From: an uncultured Alphaproteobacteria bacterium
Lineage (GTDB): Bacteria > Pseudomonadota > Alphaproteobacteria > Methylaequorales > Methylaequoraceae
Length of the DNA: 64,000 nt
Assembly (NCBI GenBank): GCA_902617375.1
Contig: CACMWI010000002.1
Location: forward strand, 127,566 to 191,565
Direction: 5' to 3'
Shown here: in pieces, positions 9,069 through 17,942 of the stretch
How the letters are laid out: every line of letters begins with the position of its first letter
Numbering within the stretch: position 1 is the stretch's first letter
Notes under the pieces: generated by a model
What the model was told of the DNA's origin: nothing
The model's input: the letters and a program-made list of their open reading frames with translations, nothing else
Databases searched by the model: none
Translations under genes and position numbers: made by a program

Positions 9069-10451
9069 TTATTTGAGCTCGATTAATCTTTTTGAGACCA
9101 AATGAAGATTAGTTGAATTTGATCCCTTTATCATTATTATATCGTCATTTTCAATGATGCTTAATAATTTATCAAAAACATTTTTATAATTTTTGAAATG
9201 AAACTTCAAAAAATTCTCAGGAAGTTTTTCAAATATTGCATAAGAATGTTTTCCAACAGTTAAAATTATATCTGGTTTGGTGTTTAGGAGATTTTCAACA
9301 ATATTTAGGTGACAAGATTTAGCCATTCTTCCTAACTCCAACATATCTCCGATCACACATATTTTTCTAGTATGATTGAATTTTAAGTTCTTTAGGTTTT
9401 CTATTGCATTTGCTAATGATTCAGGACTTGAATTATAAGATTCATCGATTAAGGTGAAAGATTTTTTTTCGTAAGTGATCTGAAATATTTTGCCACGACC
9501 TTCAATAGGTGTGAGTTTCAGAATTGATGGTATAATATTTTTTATTTTTATATTTAAGATCCTTATTAATCCAAGAATTATGATAATATTTTGTTCCCAA
9601 TTACTCCATGATTGAGTATTCTTAAAATTAAACTCTTTATCGATAACCATTAATTTAGAGACTGATTTTTTTCGTCTTATAATTCTGAAGTCACAACTCT
9701 TATTTTGACCAAAAGAATAAATTAGTTTTGTTTTAAGTGACGCTTTTTTTGATATGAGATTATAATAATCTGTTTCGAAAGGAATTATTGCTATTGATGT
9801 CTGATCGAAAAAGCTAAAAATATCAGATTTTTCATTTGCAATATTTTTTGGATCTTTGAAGTGAGCAGCATGGGCTGTACCTATATTTGTTATAATACCA
9901 ACATTTGGTTTGGCAATTTCTGACAATTTTTTTATTTCACCTGGAGAATTCATTCCAAGCTCTAATACACAGATTTTTGTGTCTCTTGGCATATTTACAA
10001 GGGAAAGTGGCATTCCAATTTCGTTATTAAAATTACCAATAGTTTTATATGTATTAATTGATCCTTTAAAAATATCAAATATCCATTCTTTAAGAGTCGT
10101 TTTTCCAGTACTACCTGTAACACATATTGTTGTTAAATCTTTTATTCTATTTCTAGAAAACTTTGCTAGTTTGTGTAATGAATCAATTGTGCTTTTAACA
10201 TATATAAATCTTTTATCATTTTTAAGAATTTGTTTTTTTTTAAACTCAACTAATGAAGCATAAGCTCCTTTTTCAAAAGCTTCATCAATATAATTATGAC
10301 CATCATAATTTTTTCCTTTAATGGGAATGAACAAATTTCCTTTTTTGATTGTTCGTGTATCAATTGATACTCCAGAGAATTCAATTTCATCCCTAAATGT
10401 ATTTTTCAATAAAAGAGCTTTTTTAATTTCTTTAGTAGTTAAAATATTCAT
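9069..10451 (-). CDS. murF: UDP-MurNAc-tripeptide--D-Ala-D-Ala ligase MurF
   Basis: Last cytoplasmic Mur ligase, adding the D-Ala-D-Ala made by Ddl. It has the N-terminal domain with FSGVSIDTRTIKKGNLFIPI (landmark IDTRTIKKGNLFIP), the P-loop VTGSTGKTTLKEW (about 112-124), LELGMNSPGEI, and the C-terminal DESYNSSPESLANAI motif. Length 460. The start overlaps the murE end by 20 bases; this long overlap is retained because the N-terminal MNILTTKEIKKAL fits the family. Confidence 0.95.
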   Translation of the reverse strand: MNILTTKEIKKALLLKNTFRDEIEFSGVSIDTRTIKKGNLFIPIKGKNYDGHNYIDEAFEKGAYASLVEFKKKQILKNDKRFIYVKSTIDSLHKLAKFSRNRIKDLTTICVTGSTGKTTLKEWIFDIFKGSINTYKTIGNFNNEIGMPLSLVNMPRDTKICVLELGMNSPGEIKKLSEIAKPNVGIITNIGTAHAAHFKDPKNIANEKSDIFSFFDQTSIAIIPFETDYYNLISKKASLKTKLIYSFGQNKSCDFRIIRRKKSVSKLMVIDKEFNFKNTQSWSNWEQNIIIILGLIRILNIKIKNIIPSILKLTPIEGRGKIFQITYEKKSFTLIDESYNSSPESLANAIENLKNLKFNHTRKICVIGDMLELGRMAKSCHLNIVENLLNTKPDIILTVGKHSYAIFEKLPENFLKFHFKNYKNVFDKLLSIIENDDIIMIKGSNSTNLHLVSKRLIELK

Positions 10452-11928
10452 TTTTTTTTAAATATTCTTTTGCTTTAATTTTATCACTGAAAAAAATTTT
10501 TTTGTTTTTTATTAACTGATAGTTTTCGTGTCCTTTTCCTGCAATGAGTAATACATCTTGTTCTGATAAAAAATTAACTGCTTTTTTAATTGCTATTTCT
10601 CTATTTCCAATAACTTTAATTTTTCTTAAATCATCTGATTTAAGATTGCGAATCATATCATCTCTTATTTTTCTTGGATCCTCAAATCTTGGATTGTCGT
10701 CAGTTATTATGATTATGTCTGAATATTTTAAGGCTTCTCTAGTCATTTGATTTCTTTTTAATTTATCTCTATTTCCCCCACATCCAAAAACAAGAATTAA
10801 TTTTCCAGAAGTTATTTTCTTTAATGAAGATAATACTTTTGCAATTGCATCAGGAGAATGAGCATAGTCTATAAAAACTCTTATATTTTTTTTATCAAAT
10901 ATTTTTTCTAATCTACCTGATGGATTCTTTAATTCGGAAATGATTTGTAAGTCATTAGTTTGTAATTTTTTATTAAAAACTAAAATTATCGAACATAGCA
11001 TATTGTAAATTTCAAATTCAGCGCAACAATTGATTTTAAGAGTGATATCCTTATTACAAAAAGAAATTTTTACTTCAAAAATATTATTAATTCTTTTTAT
11101 TGATTTAATTTTTAAAAAACTTGCCTTTTTCCCATAATCTAAAATTTGTATGTTATTTTTTTTGCATAATTTTAAAAAAAAGTTTGAATATTTAGAGTCT
11201 CTATTAATCACTGCGATTGTTTTTTTTTTTATATGAGAAGTGAATAAAAGTGATTTAGCTAATTTATAATTATTCATCGTCTTATGATAATCCAAATGAT
11301 CACTTGTAAGATTTGTGAACCCGACTATGTCAAACTTAATTGGAAAAAGTCTTCTTTGGTCGAGTCCTATACTTGATGCTTCAAATATTACTTTTTCACA
11401 ACCTAATTCACTTAATTTTGTTAATATTTTGTGATTATTTATAACATCAGGTGTAGTAAGTTTGGGGATCATATTGAGCTTTTTTTTGTATTGCACACCC
11501 AACGTTCCAACAGATGCCCCATCAATATTTTTTTTTCTCCAGATTTGATTTACGTAAAAAGAAATACTTGTTTTTCCATTAGTACCGGTTATAGCAATCT
11601 TTTGCTTAATACTATTTCGAAAAAACATTGAGCAAGCTTTTGAAATAAAAAGTCTAACATCATCGACTTGGATAAATGCAACTGAATTACTTTTTCTAAA
11701 ATCTTTAGGTAGCTTGTCACTTTTTGAAAATACAACAGCAATATTTTTATAATTAAGTAAGTCTTTAACAAAATCTAAACCATGATGTGCCTCACCTTTC
11801 ATAGCTGCAAATATAAAATTATTTCTAACTTGATCAGAGTGAATTGAAATGCCTTTAACAAAAAAATTCAAAGGATTGATTATTTTCGTTTGTAAAGTGG
11901 ATTTTTTTATTATGTCTTCTAATTTCAT
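10432..11928 (-). CDS. murE: UDP-MurNAc-L-Ala-D-Glu--meso-DAP ligase MurE
   Basis: Adds the third stem-peptide residue. The P-loop ITGTNGKTSISFY is near residue 115, and the C-terminal substrate motif DNPRFEDP is the DNPR type that in characterised MurE enzymes binds meso-diaminopimelate rather than lysine. The cell wall is therefore predicted to be DAP-type, as in other Gram-negatives. Length 498. ftsI ends 1 base upstream and murF starts inside the last 20 bases. Confidence 0.96.
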   Translation of the reverse strand: MKLEDIIKKSTLQTKIINPLNFFVKGISIHSDQVRNNFIFAAMKGEAHHGLDFVKDLLNYKNIAVVFSKSDKLPKDFRKSNSVAFIQVDDVRLFISKACSMFFRNSIKQKIAITGTNGKTSISFYVNQIWRKKNIDGASVGTLGVQYKKKLNMIPKLTTPDVINNHKILTKLSELGCEKVIFEASSIGLDQRRLFPIKFDIVGFTNLTSDHLDYHKTMNNYKLAKSLLFTSHIKKKTIAVINRDSKYSNFFLKLCKKNNIQILDYGKKASFLKIKSIKRINNIFEVKISFCNKDITLKINCCAEFEIYNMLCSIILVFNKKLQTNDLQIISELKNPSGRLEKIFDKKNIRVFIDYAHSPDAIAKVLSSLKKITSGKLILVFGCGGNRDKLKRNQMTREALKYSDIIIITDDNPRFEDPRKIRDDMIRNLKSDDLRKIKVIGNREIAIKKAVNFLSEQDVLLIAGKGHENYQLIKNKKIFFSDKIKAKEYLKKNEYFNY

Positions 11929-11929
11929 T

Positions 11930-13603
11930 CTAATTTCTTGAATAATTGTCCTTAGTTATTATCGGTGATATTTTTTTTACAATTTTCGAGAAAGTTGGAG
12001 CTGCAGTGTTGCCACCAGTGGTTTCTTTGCTATTGGCGACATTTTTCTGAGGTTCATCAAAAAGAACAAAAGTAAGAAATTCCGGAGAATTGGCTGGAAA
12101 AACTCCAATGAAGGAAGTTATTTTCTTTTCTTCTGAATAATTTCCTTTCTCTACTTTTTTTGAAGTTCCTGTTTTACCTCCTATTAAAAGCCCTTTAACT
12201 TGTGCCTTCTTTCCAGTTCCATCCATAACAATTTTATGTATTAATTCATTAATTCTTTTAGATGTTTTAGAAGAAAAAACTTTTACTTCTTTTTTATTAA
12301 TTCTATTTTTTATTAGTGAGGGTTGAATTTTAAATCCACCATTAACTAGAGATGAAAAAGCAGTTATTAAACTAATAGGAGAGAGTGACAAACCGTATCC
12401 ATAACTAATAAATTTTGAATGAGATTCCCAATTGATAGGAAGTTTGTTTGAAACAACTTTCAAACCGGTTATATTAAGGTTTTCGGTAAGTCCAACTTTT
12501 TTAAAAAATAGTTTCTGTTTGTTTGGTCCAAATGATTCTAATATTTTTACACTTCCAATATTAGAAGATTTAACAAAAACATCATCAAAATTTAAAATCT
12601 TTTTATCAATATGATCATCTAGAATATGTTTTTCGTTTGTAATTTGATATCCATCAGAAATGTCAAATTCATTGAATTGAATTTCAGATTCGGACTCATA
12701 TACCATAGCAGCATTAAAAATCTTCAATGTAGAGCCCATTTCATACCTAGCTTCAGTATTAAGATTATTTTCAGTCTTTGGGAGTATTGACTTAGGATAA
12801 TTTGGATTAAAGTCAGGCAGTGAGACCATAGAAAAAATTTCTCCACTTTTCACATTCATAACTACTGCAAGAGCTGCCTTGGCCCTATATTCAATTAAAC
12901 TTTTGTATAGCTCCTCTCTCACAATATTTTGTATACGCAAATCAACAGTAAGTTTTAAATTTTTTCCTTCAACAAGTTCTTTGTTCATATTCTTTTCAAT
13001 TTTACTCATTAACTCGTTTGTTTTAAGACCTATCAAATTTGAGAAAATATTATGTTGCGGATAAACTCTTTTTTTTGATTCATGGAGTTTAATAGCTGGA
13101 TCTCCAACGGACTTTAATTTATTTAGTTCAGTAGGTGAGATATCTTTCTTTACTAAAGAATATTGTTCTTTGTTAAATATTCTTTCAAAAAAAGCAGACT
13201 CTTTATCTTCAAAAATTTCAGATAGGAAATTTTTTAATTTTTCCTTGTCTAGCGATTTTTTTATATCAACATAAAGATCATTGGTATCAATAGAAGTGGC
13301 AATTATCTCATTATTCCTGTCTAAAATCTTGCCACGATTTATTGTGATTTTCGCGTGAACTGCTGAGGGATTAATTTCTTTTTTGTATGTAACTTTTAAA
13401 ATATTGAAAGAAATAAAAAGTGAAAATGAAATACATAACAGAAAAAAAATTAGATTTGATTTTTTTGAAAAACGAATACTTTTCTCTCTTTTCACATTCT
13501 TTATTAAATCTTTTTTGTCATGAAAATTTATTTTTTTTGAGGAAAGTAAGTTGGATTTAGGTTTCACATTATCATAATTAATTCCATCACTTTTAAACAT
13601 CAA
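11930..13603 (-). CDS. ftsI: Septal transpeptidase FtsI (PBP3)
   Basis: Class B penicillin-binding protein cross-linking septal peptidoglycan. It has a cytoplasmic tail of about 48 residues, one membrane segment (about 49-68), a pedestal domain starting at NRGKILDRN, and the transpeptidase domain. The active-site motifs are STLK with nucleophile Ser291, SSN at 346-348 and KTGT at 477-480. Length 557 is typical. It overlaps ftsL by 4 bases and pairs functionally with FtsW at 5.5 kb. Confidence 0.95.
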   Translation of the reverse strand: MMFKSDGINYDNVKPKSNLLSSKKINFHDKKDLIKNVKREKSIRFSKKSNLIFFLLCISFSLFISFNILKVTYKKEINPSAVHAKITINRGKILDRNNEIIATSIDTNDLYVDIKKSLDKEKLKNFLSEIFEDKESAFFERIFNKEQYSLVKKDISPTELNKLKSVGDPAIKLHESKKRVYPQHNIFSNLIGLKTNELMSKIEKNMNKELVEGKNLKLTVDLRIQNIVREELYKSLIEYRAKAALAVVMNVKSGEIFSMVSLPDFNPNYPKSILPKTENNLNTEARYEMGSTLKIFNAAMVYESESEIQFNEFDISDGYQITNEKHILDDHIDKKILNFDDVFVKSSNIGSVKILESFGPNKQKLFFKKVGLTENLNITGLKVVSNKLPINWESHSKFISYGYGLSLSPISLITAFSSLVNGGFKIQPSLIKNRINKKEVKVFSSKTSKRINELIHKIVMDGTGKKAQVKGLLIGGKTGTSKKVEKGNYSEEKKITSFIGVFPANSPEFLTFVLFDEPQKNVANSKETTGGNTAAPTFSKIVKKISPIITKDNYSRN

Positions 13604-13854
13604 TTTTCCTTAAGTTTGATAATGTCTGACTGAAGAATTGGTACAAATTTAAAATTTTCCTCATTAATTTGTTCAAGTATTTGTGGTCTTGTGGAGTATG
13701 AAATATCTGTTAGTTTTTTTTCTATCTTTAAATTAATTTCAGATATTTCTTTACTTATATTTTTCATTTCTGCTTCTTGATCAACTACAAGGAGTTTAAT
13801 TGAAATATTAATTATTATAAAAAAAGTAATCAAAAAAAAGCTTAAAAACTTCAT
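13600..13854 (-). CDS. ftsL: Cell division protein FtsL
   Basis: Small bitopic divisome protein of 84 residues. The first ~22 residues form one hydrophobic helix, followed by a charged, helix-prone stretch (residues 26-55) consistent with the coiled coil that binds FtsB and FtsQ. Sequence conservation in FtsL is poor, so the call rests on size, topology and the position between rsmH and ftsI, overlapping each by 4 bases. No ftsB is visible in the window. Confidence 0.78.
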   Translation of the reverse strand: MKFLSFFLITFFIIINISIKLLVVDQEAEMKNISKEISEINLKIEKKLTDISYSTRPQILEQINEENFKFVPILQSDIIKLKEN

Positions 13855-14756
13855 ATTTTCTCCGCAACTCTTAACTTTGCTGATTTAGATCTAGGGTTAA
13901 TTTTAATTTCTTCTGGAGACGGTGTAATAGGTTTTTTTGTAATAATTCGAAAAAAGTTTTTTTTATCATCATGAACATTTTTGTAGCTGTTTTTTTTGAA
14001 GAAATTTTTAATAATTTTGTCTTCTAGAGAATGAAAACAAACAATAACAATTCTGGCATTTTTTGTTAAAATTTCTAAACTAATTTTTAAAGCCTCCTCA
14101 AGTTCATTTAATTCTTCATTTATGACAATTCTCAAAGCTTGAAAAACTCTTGTTGCAGGATGTTTGAATTTGTATTTATTTATCTTTTGAATTATATCAG
14201 AAAGCATTTTTGTGGAGTCTATTTTTTTTTTTTTTCTAAATTCAACAATTGAGTTTGCTATCTTTCTTGAATTCCTCTCTTCCCCATAGTAAAAAAAAAT
14301 GTCACTAAGTTCCTTTTCATCGTATTCATTAATAATTGTCTCAGCAGTTAGCTTTGTGTTGATTTTATCCATTCTCATGTCTAAAGGTCCATTATTATTA
14401 AAAGAAAACCCCCGATGCGGATCATTTAATTGAGTATTCGAAACACCAAGATCTAGCACCATTCCGTCAATGGCCTTGATATTTTTTTTGTGCAAAAAAA
14501 AATGAAGATCACTAAATTTTGTATTACTGAAAGTAAATCTGGCATTAAATTTTTGTGATAAAGTTTTAGCATATTTATAAGAACTTATATCTCTATCAAT
14601 GGCACAGACTTTACATTCTGCAGACTCTAAAATTTTTCTGGAGTACCCCCCTTGACCAAAAGTACAATCTAGATAAATTTTCTCTTTTTTGGGTTCAAGA
14701 CATGATACAACTTCATTCACCATTACGGGAAAATGTGAAAGTTGATCTGTCTGCAT
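13851..14756 (-). CDS. rsmH: 16S rRNA m4C1402 methyltransferase RsmH (MraW)
   Basis: SAM-dependent N4-methyltransferase acting on C1402 of 16S rRNA. HFPVMVNEVVSCL opens the protein, followed by the SAM site LDCTFGQGGYS (29-39), DLGVSNTQLNDPHRGFSF (landmark DLGVSNTQLNDP), LDMRMD and the C-terminal RSKSAKLRVAEKI. Length 301. One base separates it from the upstream ftsZ stop, so ftsZ has been placed between mraZ and rsmH, which are normally adjacent. Confidence 0.96.
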   Translation of the reverse strand: MQTDQLSHFPVMVNEVVSCLEPKKEKIYLDCTFGQGGYSRKILESAECKVCAIDRDISSYKYAKTLSQKFNARFTFSNTKFSDLHFFLHKKNIKAIDGMVLDLGVSNTQLNDPHRGFSFNNNGPLDMRMDKINTKLTAETIINEYDEKELSDIFFYYGEERNSRKIANSIVEFRKKKKIDSTKMLSDIIQKINKYKFKHPATRVFQALRIVINEELNELEEALKISLEILTKNARIVIVCFHSLEDKIIKNFFKKNSYKNVHDDKKNFFRIITKKPITPSPEEIKINPRSKSAKLRVAEKI

Positions 14757-14757
14757 T

Positions 14758-16263
14758 TTAGTTAGCTTGTCTTCTTAGAAAAGCTGGGATTTGTAGCAAA
14801 TCGTCATTGACATCATTTTGATCAACTTCATTTTCAGTATTTTGTGTATCTGAACTATCATCGATTTCTTGCATGTATCTGACACTTTCGTCCTCAATCA
14901 CAATTTTTTCGTCATCTTTATCAATTTCTCCATTTTTTTCATCTGTAATTTCTTTAAATTCTTTTATAAACTGTTCTTTACTTGATTCTTTTTCAGTATC
15001 TGATCTGGTTAGATTATTTTCAACATCTTTAGAATTTGTTCCAAAGATCATTCCTAATAATGTCTTTTTCTTGGATTTATTTTTTTCAGGATGTTGTTCA
15101 TTAATTATTTTTTCTTCTTCCCTGAGGTCTTCAGTTCTTCTTTGAAGTTTGTTAGGTTCACGGAGATCCACTAAAAAACTGGGTTGACTTTTTTCTTGTT
15201 TTGAATTTTGATCATTACTCGAAAGTGTCCTTGAGTTTGATATATTATCCAGATTTGTTATATTTTCTTTATGAATTATGTCTTTGTAATAATTTTCTGA
15301 ATCAATCCCAGTTGAAATTACTGAAATTTTAAATTTTCCGTTGTAATCATCGTCTTTTTGCAACCCCCAAATTATATTTGCATCTTCATTAGATTCTTCA
15401 CTTATTTTGTTAATTGCTAAGTCAATATCATGTAAACTAGTATCATCACCACAAGTTATATTAATTAAAACACCTTTTGCACCTGACATAGAGTTATTCT
15501 CTAGTAATGGGTTTGATATCGCTTTATCAGTAGCTTCATTAACCCTGTCTTCACCCTCAGCTATGCCGGTTCCAAGATGAACTTTTCCAGTCTCACTCAT
15601 TACAGTTCTGACGTCTGCGAAGTCATGGTTCATTATTCCGGGCTTTACCATTAAATCAATTATACTTTTCACACCATCAATTAAGACGTTATTGGCCAAT
15701 TGAAGTGAGTCGGTTACAGGGGTATCTGGTTTTGCAAGAGCAAAGATATTTTGATTGGGAATAACTATCAAATTATCTACATATTTTTGTAATTCAATTA
15801 CACCTTTTTCAGCCTTTTCGATCTTTCTTTTTCCCTCCATTTGAAATGGTTTTGTAACAACTCCAACAGTTAAGATTCCATGCTCTTTGGTTATTTTCGC
15901 AATTACAGGGGCAGCGCCTGTACCTGTTCCACCTCCCATTCCAGCAGTTAAAAAAACCATATTTGAATTTTCTATATATTGTTCAATTTCTTCTAAAACT
16001 TCTTCCGCCGCTTTTTTCCCCATTTCTGGGTCACCACCCGCTCCAAGTCCCTGAGTACATGATGGTCCTAATTGAAGTGTTTTTTCAACTTTTGAATGTT
16101 TTAATTGTTGACTGTCAGTATTGACGTTTAAAAAATCAACTCCTTCTATTCCTGAATTAATCATACTATTTATTATATTTCCTCCTGTGCCCCCGATGCC
16201 TATTACAAGGATTCTAGGTGAAAGATTGTTGTTTTGTGATGGCAGTTTGAGATGAAGAGTCAT
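14758..16263 (-). CDS. ftsZ: Cell division GTPase FtsZ
   Basis: Tubulin homologue forming the Z-ring. The GTPase domain (about residues 15-315) has the loop IGIGGTGGNIINSMI, NVNTDSQQL, the tubulin signature GMGGGTGTGAAPVIA (about 108-122) and the polymerisation loop NHDFADVRTVM. A long, charged, low-complexity linker of about 170 residues follows, then the conserved C-terminal peptide LLQIPAFLRRQAN that binds FtsA. At 501 residues it is longer than E. coli FtsZ, as is common in Alphaproteobacteria. A strong AAAGGAG site precedes the ATG. Position is unusual: second gene of the dcw operon, after mraZ. Confidence 0.97.
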   Translation of the reverse strand: MTLHLKLPSQNNNLSPRILVIGIGGTGGNIINSMINSGIEGVDFLNVNTDSQQLKHSKVEKTLQLGPSCTQGLGAGGDPEMGKKAAEEVLEEIEQYIENSNMVFLTAGMGGGTGTGAAPVIAKITKEHGILTVGVVTKPFQMEGKRKIEKAEKGVIELQKYVDNLIVIPNQNIFALAKPDTPVTDSLQLANNVLIDGVKSIIDLMVKPGIMNHDFADVRTVMSETGKVHLGTGIAEGEDRVNEATDKAISNPLLENNSMSGAKGVLINITCGDDTSLHDIDLAINKISEESNEDANIIWGLQKDDDYNGKFKISVISTGIDSENYYKDIIHKENITNLDNISNSRTLSSNDQNSKQEKSQPSFLVDLREPNKLQRRTEDLREEEKIINEQHPEKNKSKKKTLLGMIFGTNSKDVENNLTRSDTEKESSKEQFIKEFKEITDEKNGEIDKDDEKIVIEDESVRYMQEIDDSSDTQNTENEVDQNDVNDDLLQIPAFLRRQAN

Positions 16264-16275
16264 TTTTTCTCCTTT

Positions 16276-16740
16276 TTAAATTCCCTTGGGAATTGGTTTA
16301 AGTCTGGGGCTAAGATTTCGTTTGTTTGCAATTTTAATTGTCTCAATTTTTTTTTTGGAGTAATTGTCTGGATTCCACATTTGAAAAGTTGGTCCTAGAC
16401 CAACAAAGAGAACTTCTTTAGCAATTGAAGCGTGCTTAATTAAATTTTTTGGGAGAATAATTCTTCCTTCTTTATCGAAAGGAAGTTGCTCAGCCTCTCC
16501 AAAATATAGCGAAATTAAATCAAATTCCTCTTTTGAATATTCATTATTATTATCTAAACTATCAGAAATATTTTCCATCCTATCAATACCACAAGCATCA
16601 ATTGAATTATTTTGGTAAGAAGGAAAAGCAATAACTCCTTTAAAAGTTTGTTTTTGAAGGCTATTTCTGAATGCTGAAGGTACAGATACCCTGCATTTTG
16701 CATCCATTTTATTTAGAATGGTAGATAAAAATAAAGCCAT
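16276..16740 (-). CDS. mraZ: Transcriptional regulator MraZ
   Basis: AbrB-like DNA-binding protein, normally the first dcw gene and an autoregulator of the operon. The 154-residue protein has two SpoVT/AbrB repeats: LSTILNKMDAKCRVSVPSAF at the N-terminus (residues 4-23) and FGEAEQLPFDKEGRIILP in the second half. An AAGGATT ribosome site lies just upstream of ATG 16740. Its own promoter carries a phased triplet of TGG repeats (separate entry). ftsZ begins 12 bases downstream. Confidence 0.93.
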   Translation of the reverse strand: MALFLSTILNKMDAKCRVSVPSAFRNSLQKQTFKGVIAFPSYQNNSIDACGIDRMENISDSLDNNNEYSKEEFDLISLYFGEAEQLPFDKEGRIILPKNLIKHASIAKEVLFVGLGPTFQMWNPDNYSKKKIETIKIANKRNLSPRLKPIPKGI

Positions 16741-16753
16741 AATAATCCTTATA

Positions 16754-16796
16754 TGGGATATTATGGGATTTTATGGTTTTTTCAACCATTTTTCAA
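16754..16796 (-). promoter_or_regulatory. mraZ promoter with phased MraZ-box-like repeats
   Basis: On the plus strand TGGGATATTA, TGGGATTTTA and TGGTTTTTTC start at 16754, 16764 and 16774, giving three TGG units with exactly 10-base phasing. MraZ of E. coli binds three TGGGN direct repeats spaced by 5 bases upstream of mraZ, so this matches in kind and period. The repeats here read on the strand opposite to the gene. Reading toward mraZ, two promoters can be drawn: TTGAAA (16791-16796) with TAAAAT (16768-16773), spacer 17; or TTGAAA (16780-16785) with TAATAT (16758-16763), spacer 16. The repeats overlap both -10 regions, as expected for autorepression. Confidence 0.7.
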
Positions 16797-16818
16797 TAAA
16801 AAAATTAACTAATTAAAA

Positions 16819-17165
16819 CTAGATGGTTTATAAGCCGGATTCTGTACCTTAATATAAAGGCTGTGACTATTAATCTTGTATTAATGTTACCATTAATATC
16901 TAGCGTCCTACCATACCTATACGCAGGGCCACGTTAGTCTTAAAGACAGGTTTTTTGGACTTGCTCACAAAGGGGTTTACATTACCATTTTTGTTACCAA
17001 AAATGTGGTGGGCTCTTACCCCACCATTTCAACCTTACCCATACAATAGGCGGTATATTTTCTGTTGCACTTTCCCTGAGGTTACCCTCGCCGGATGTTA
17101 TCCGGCTTTGATGCCCTGTTGAGTCCGGACTTTCCTCCTTCAAAGGCAGTCACACAACCATCTAG
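16819..17165 (-). ncRNA. rnpB: RNase P RNA (M1 RNA, bacterial type A)
   Basis: Catalytic RNA that matures tRNA 5' ends. Reading the minus strand, the 5' region contains the hallmark GAGGAAAGTCCGGACT (17118-17133), and the 3' region has ACAGAATCCGGCTTATA (about 16827-16843). The ends pair as P1: CTAGATGGTT (17165-17156) with AACCATCTAG (16828-16819), which sets the boundaries. Length of about 347 bases is in the normal range. It is transcribed toward mraZ, whose start is 79 bases downstream; no convincing intrinsic terminator separates them. Confidence 0.95.
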
Positions 17166-17197
17166 CATATGAATTAAAATATTTTATAAAAAAAAAT

Positions 17198-17917
17198 TCA
17201 AGTTTTATTTATTTTTATTAATTCCCTGCTTTTTATAAGTGATATAGATGTTGGTTTTTTCCCAACTAGGTTTGGTACAAAATGACGGTGAAAAGCATCA
17301 ATAATCATAGCACTATTAGTTTTGAAATTATTTATTTTTGGGGATTGATATCCAATTTTATAGAGATTTTGAAGAAATTCATTAGACTCTTTCTCAGATA
17401 AACTTCTGTTAATTATTTGATTGATTTCTACCCATAATCCAATTTTTTTTTTATATAATTCTTTCCAAGGAAAATGTTTTCCTGGATCAATTTTTCTGTG
17501 AGGTGCAATATCGCTATGCCCAAGAATGTTGCAAAATGGGATTTTGAATTTTTCTTCAAGGAAATGTATCAAATTAATTAATTGATCTATCTGTATCTTT
17601 GGATAACTTTTTAATTTTTTTTCTCCTGGATTTACTATTTCTATTCCTATTGATCTACTGTTCATATCATTTAAACCTTTCCACGAAGATTCACCAGCAT
17701 GCCATGCTCTCTTCGACTCTGAAACTAAATTATAGATTTGACCGTCGGTATCAACTACAAAGTGACAACTCACTTTTCTTTTTTGAGAAGTAAGAAGATC
17801 TATTGCTTTTTCAAGGTTTTTGGTTTCGGTGTAGTGAAGAACAATGAATTGAATTTTATGTTTTCTAGAATCAAAATTTTTTGACTTGAAGTTATGTAAG
17901 ATATTTGGTTGACTCAT
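17198..17917 (-). CDS. N-acetylmuramoyl-L-alanine amidase (AmpD/AmiD-like)
   Basis: Amidase_2 (PGRP-like) zinc hydrolase cleaving the MurNAc-L-Ala bond. Zinc-ligand candidates are His in FIVLHYTE, His in RAWHAGESSWKG and His in ILGHSDIAPHRKIDPGKHF, the last motif containing the catalytic region typical of AmpD and AmiD. The chosen start is ATG 17917 (239 residues); an upstream in-frame start at 17989 would overlap the divergent gene starting at 17943. No signal peptide is visible, favouring a cytoplasmic recycling role, although a C-terminal extension of about 60 residues is closer to AmiD. Only 25 bases separate it from the divergent gene, so their promoters must overlap. Confidence 0.88.
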   Translation of the reverse strand: MSQPNILHNFKSKNFDSRKHKIQFIVLHYTETKNLEKAIDLLTSQKRKVSCHFVVDTDGQIYNLVSESKRAWHAGESSWKGLNDMNSRSIGIEIVNPGEKKLKSYPKIQIDQLINLIHFLEEKFKIPFCNILGHSDIAPHRKIDPGKHFPWKELYKKKIGLWVEINQIINRSLSEKESNEFLQNLYKIGYQSPKINNFKTNSAMIIDAFHRHFVPNLVGKKPTSISLIKSRELIKINKT

Positions 17918-17942
17918 TTTAAAATATTTATATATAAATTTT

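Noticed and set aside
9910..10263. 117-residue plus-strand frame inside murF
   Set aside because: Antisense shadow of a strongly supported gene; no ribosome site and composition follows the complementary strand.
16773..16789. Inverted repeat ATGGTT/AACCAT between rnpB and mraZ as an rnpB terminator
   Set aside because: The six-base stem has no T run after it in the rnpB direction and overlaps the mraZ promoter and third TGG repeat, so an operator role is more likely.
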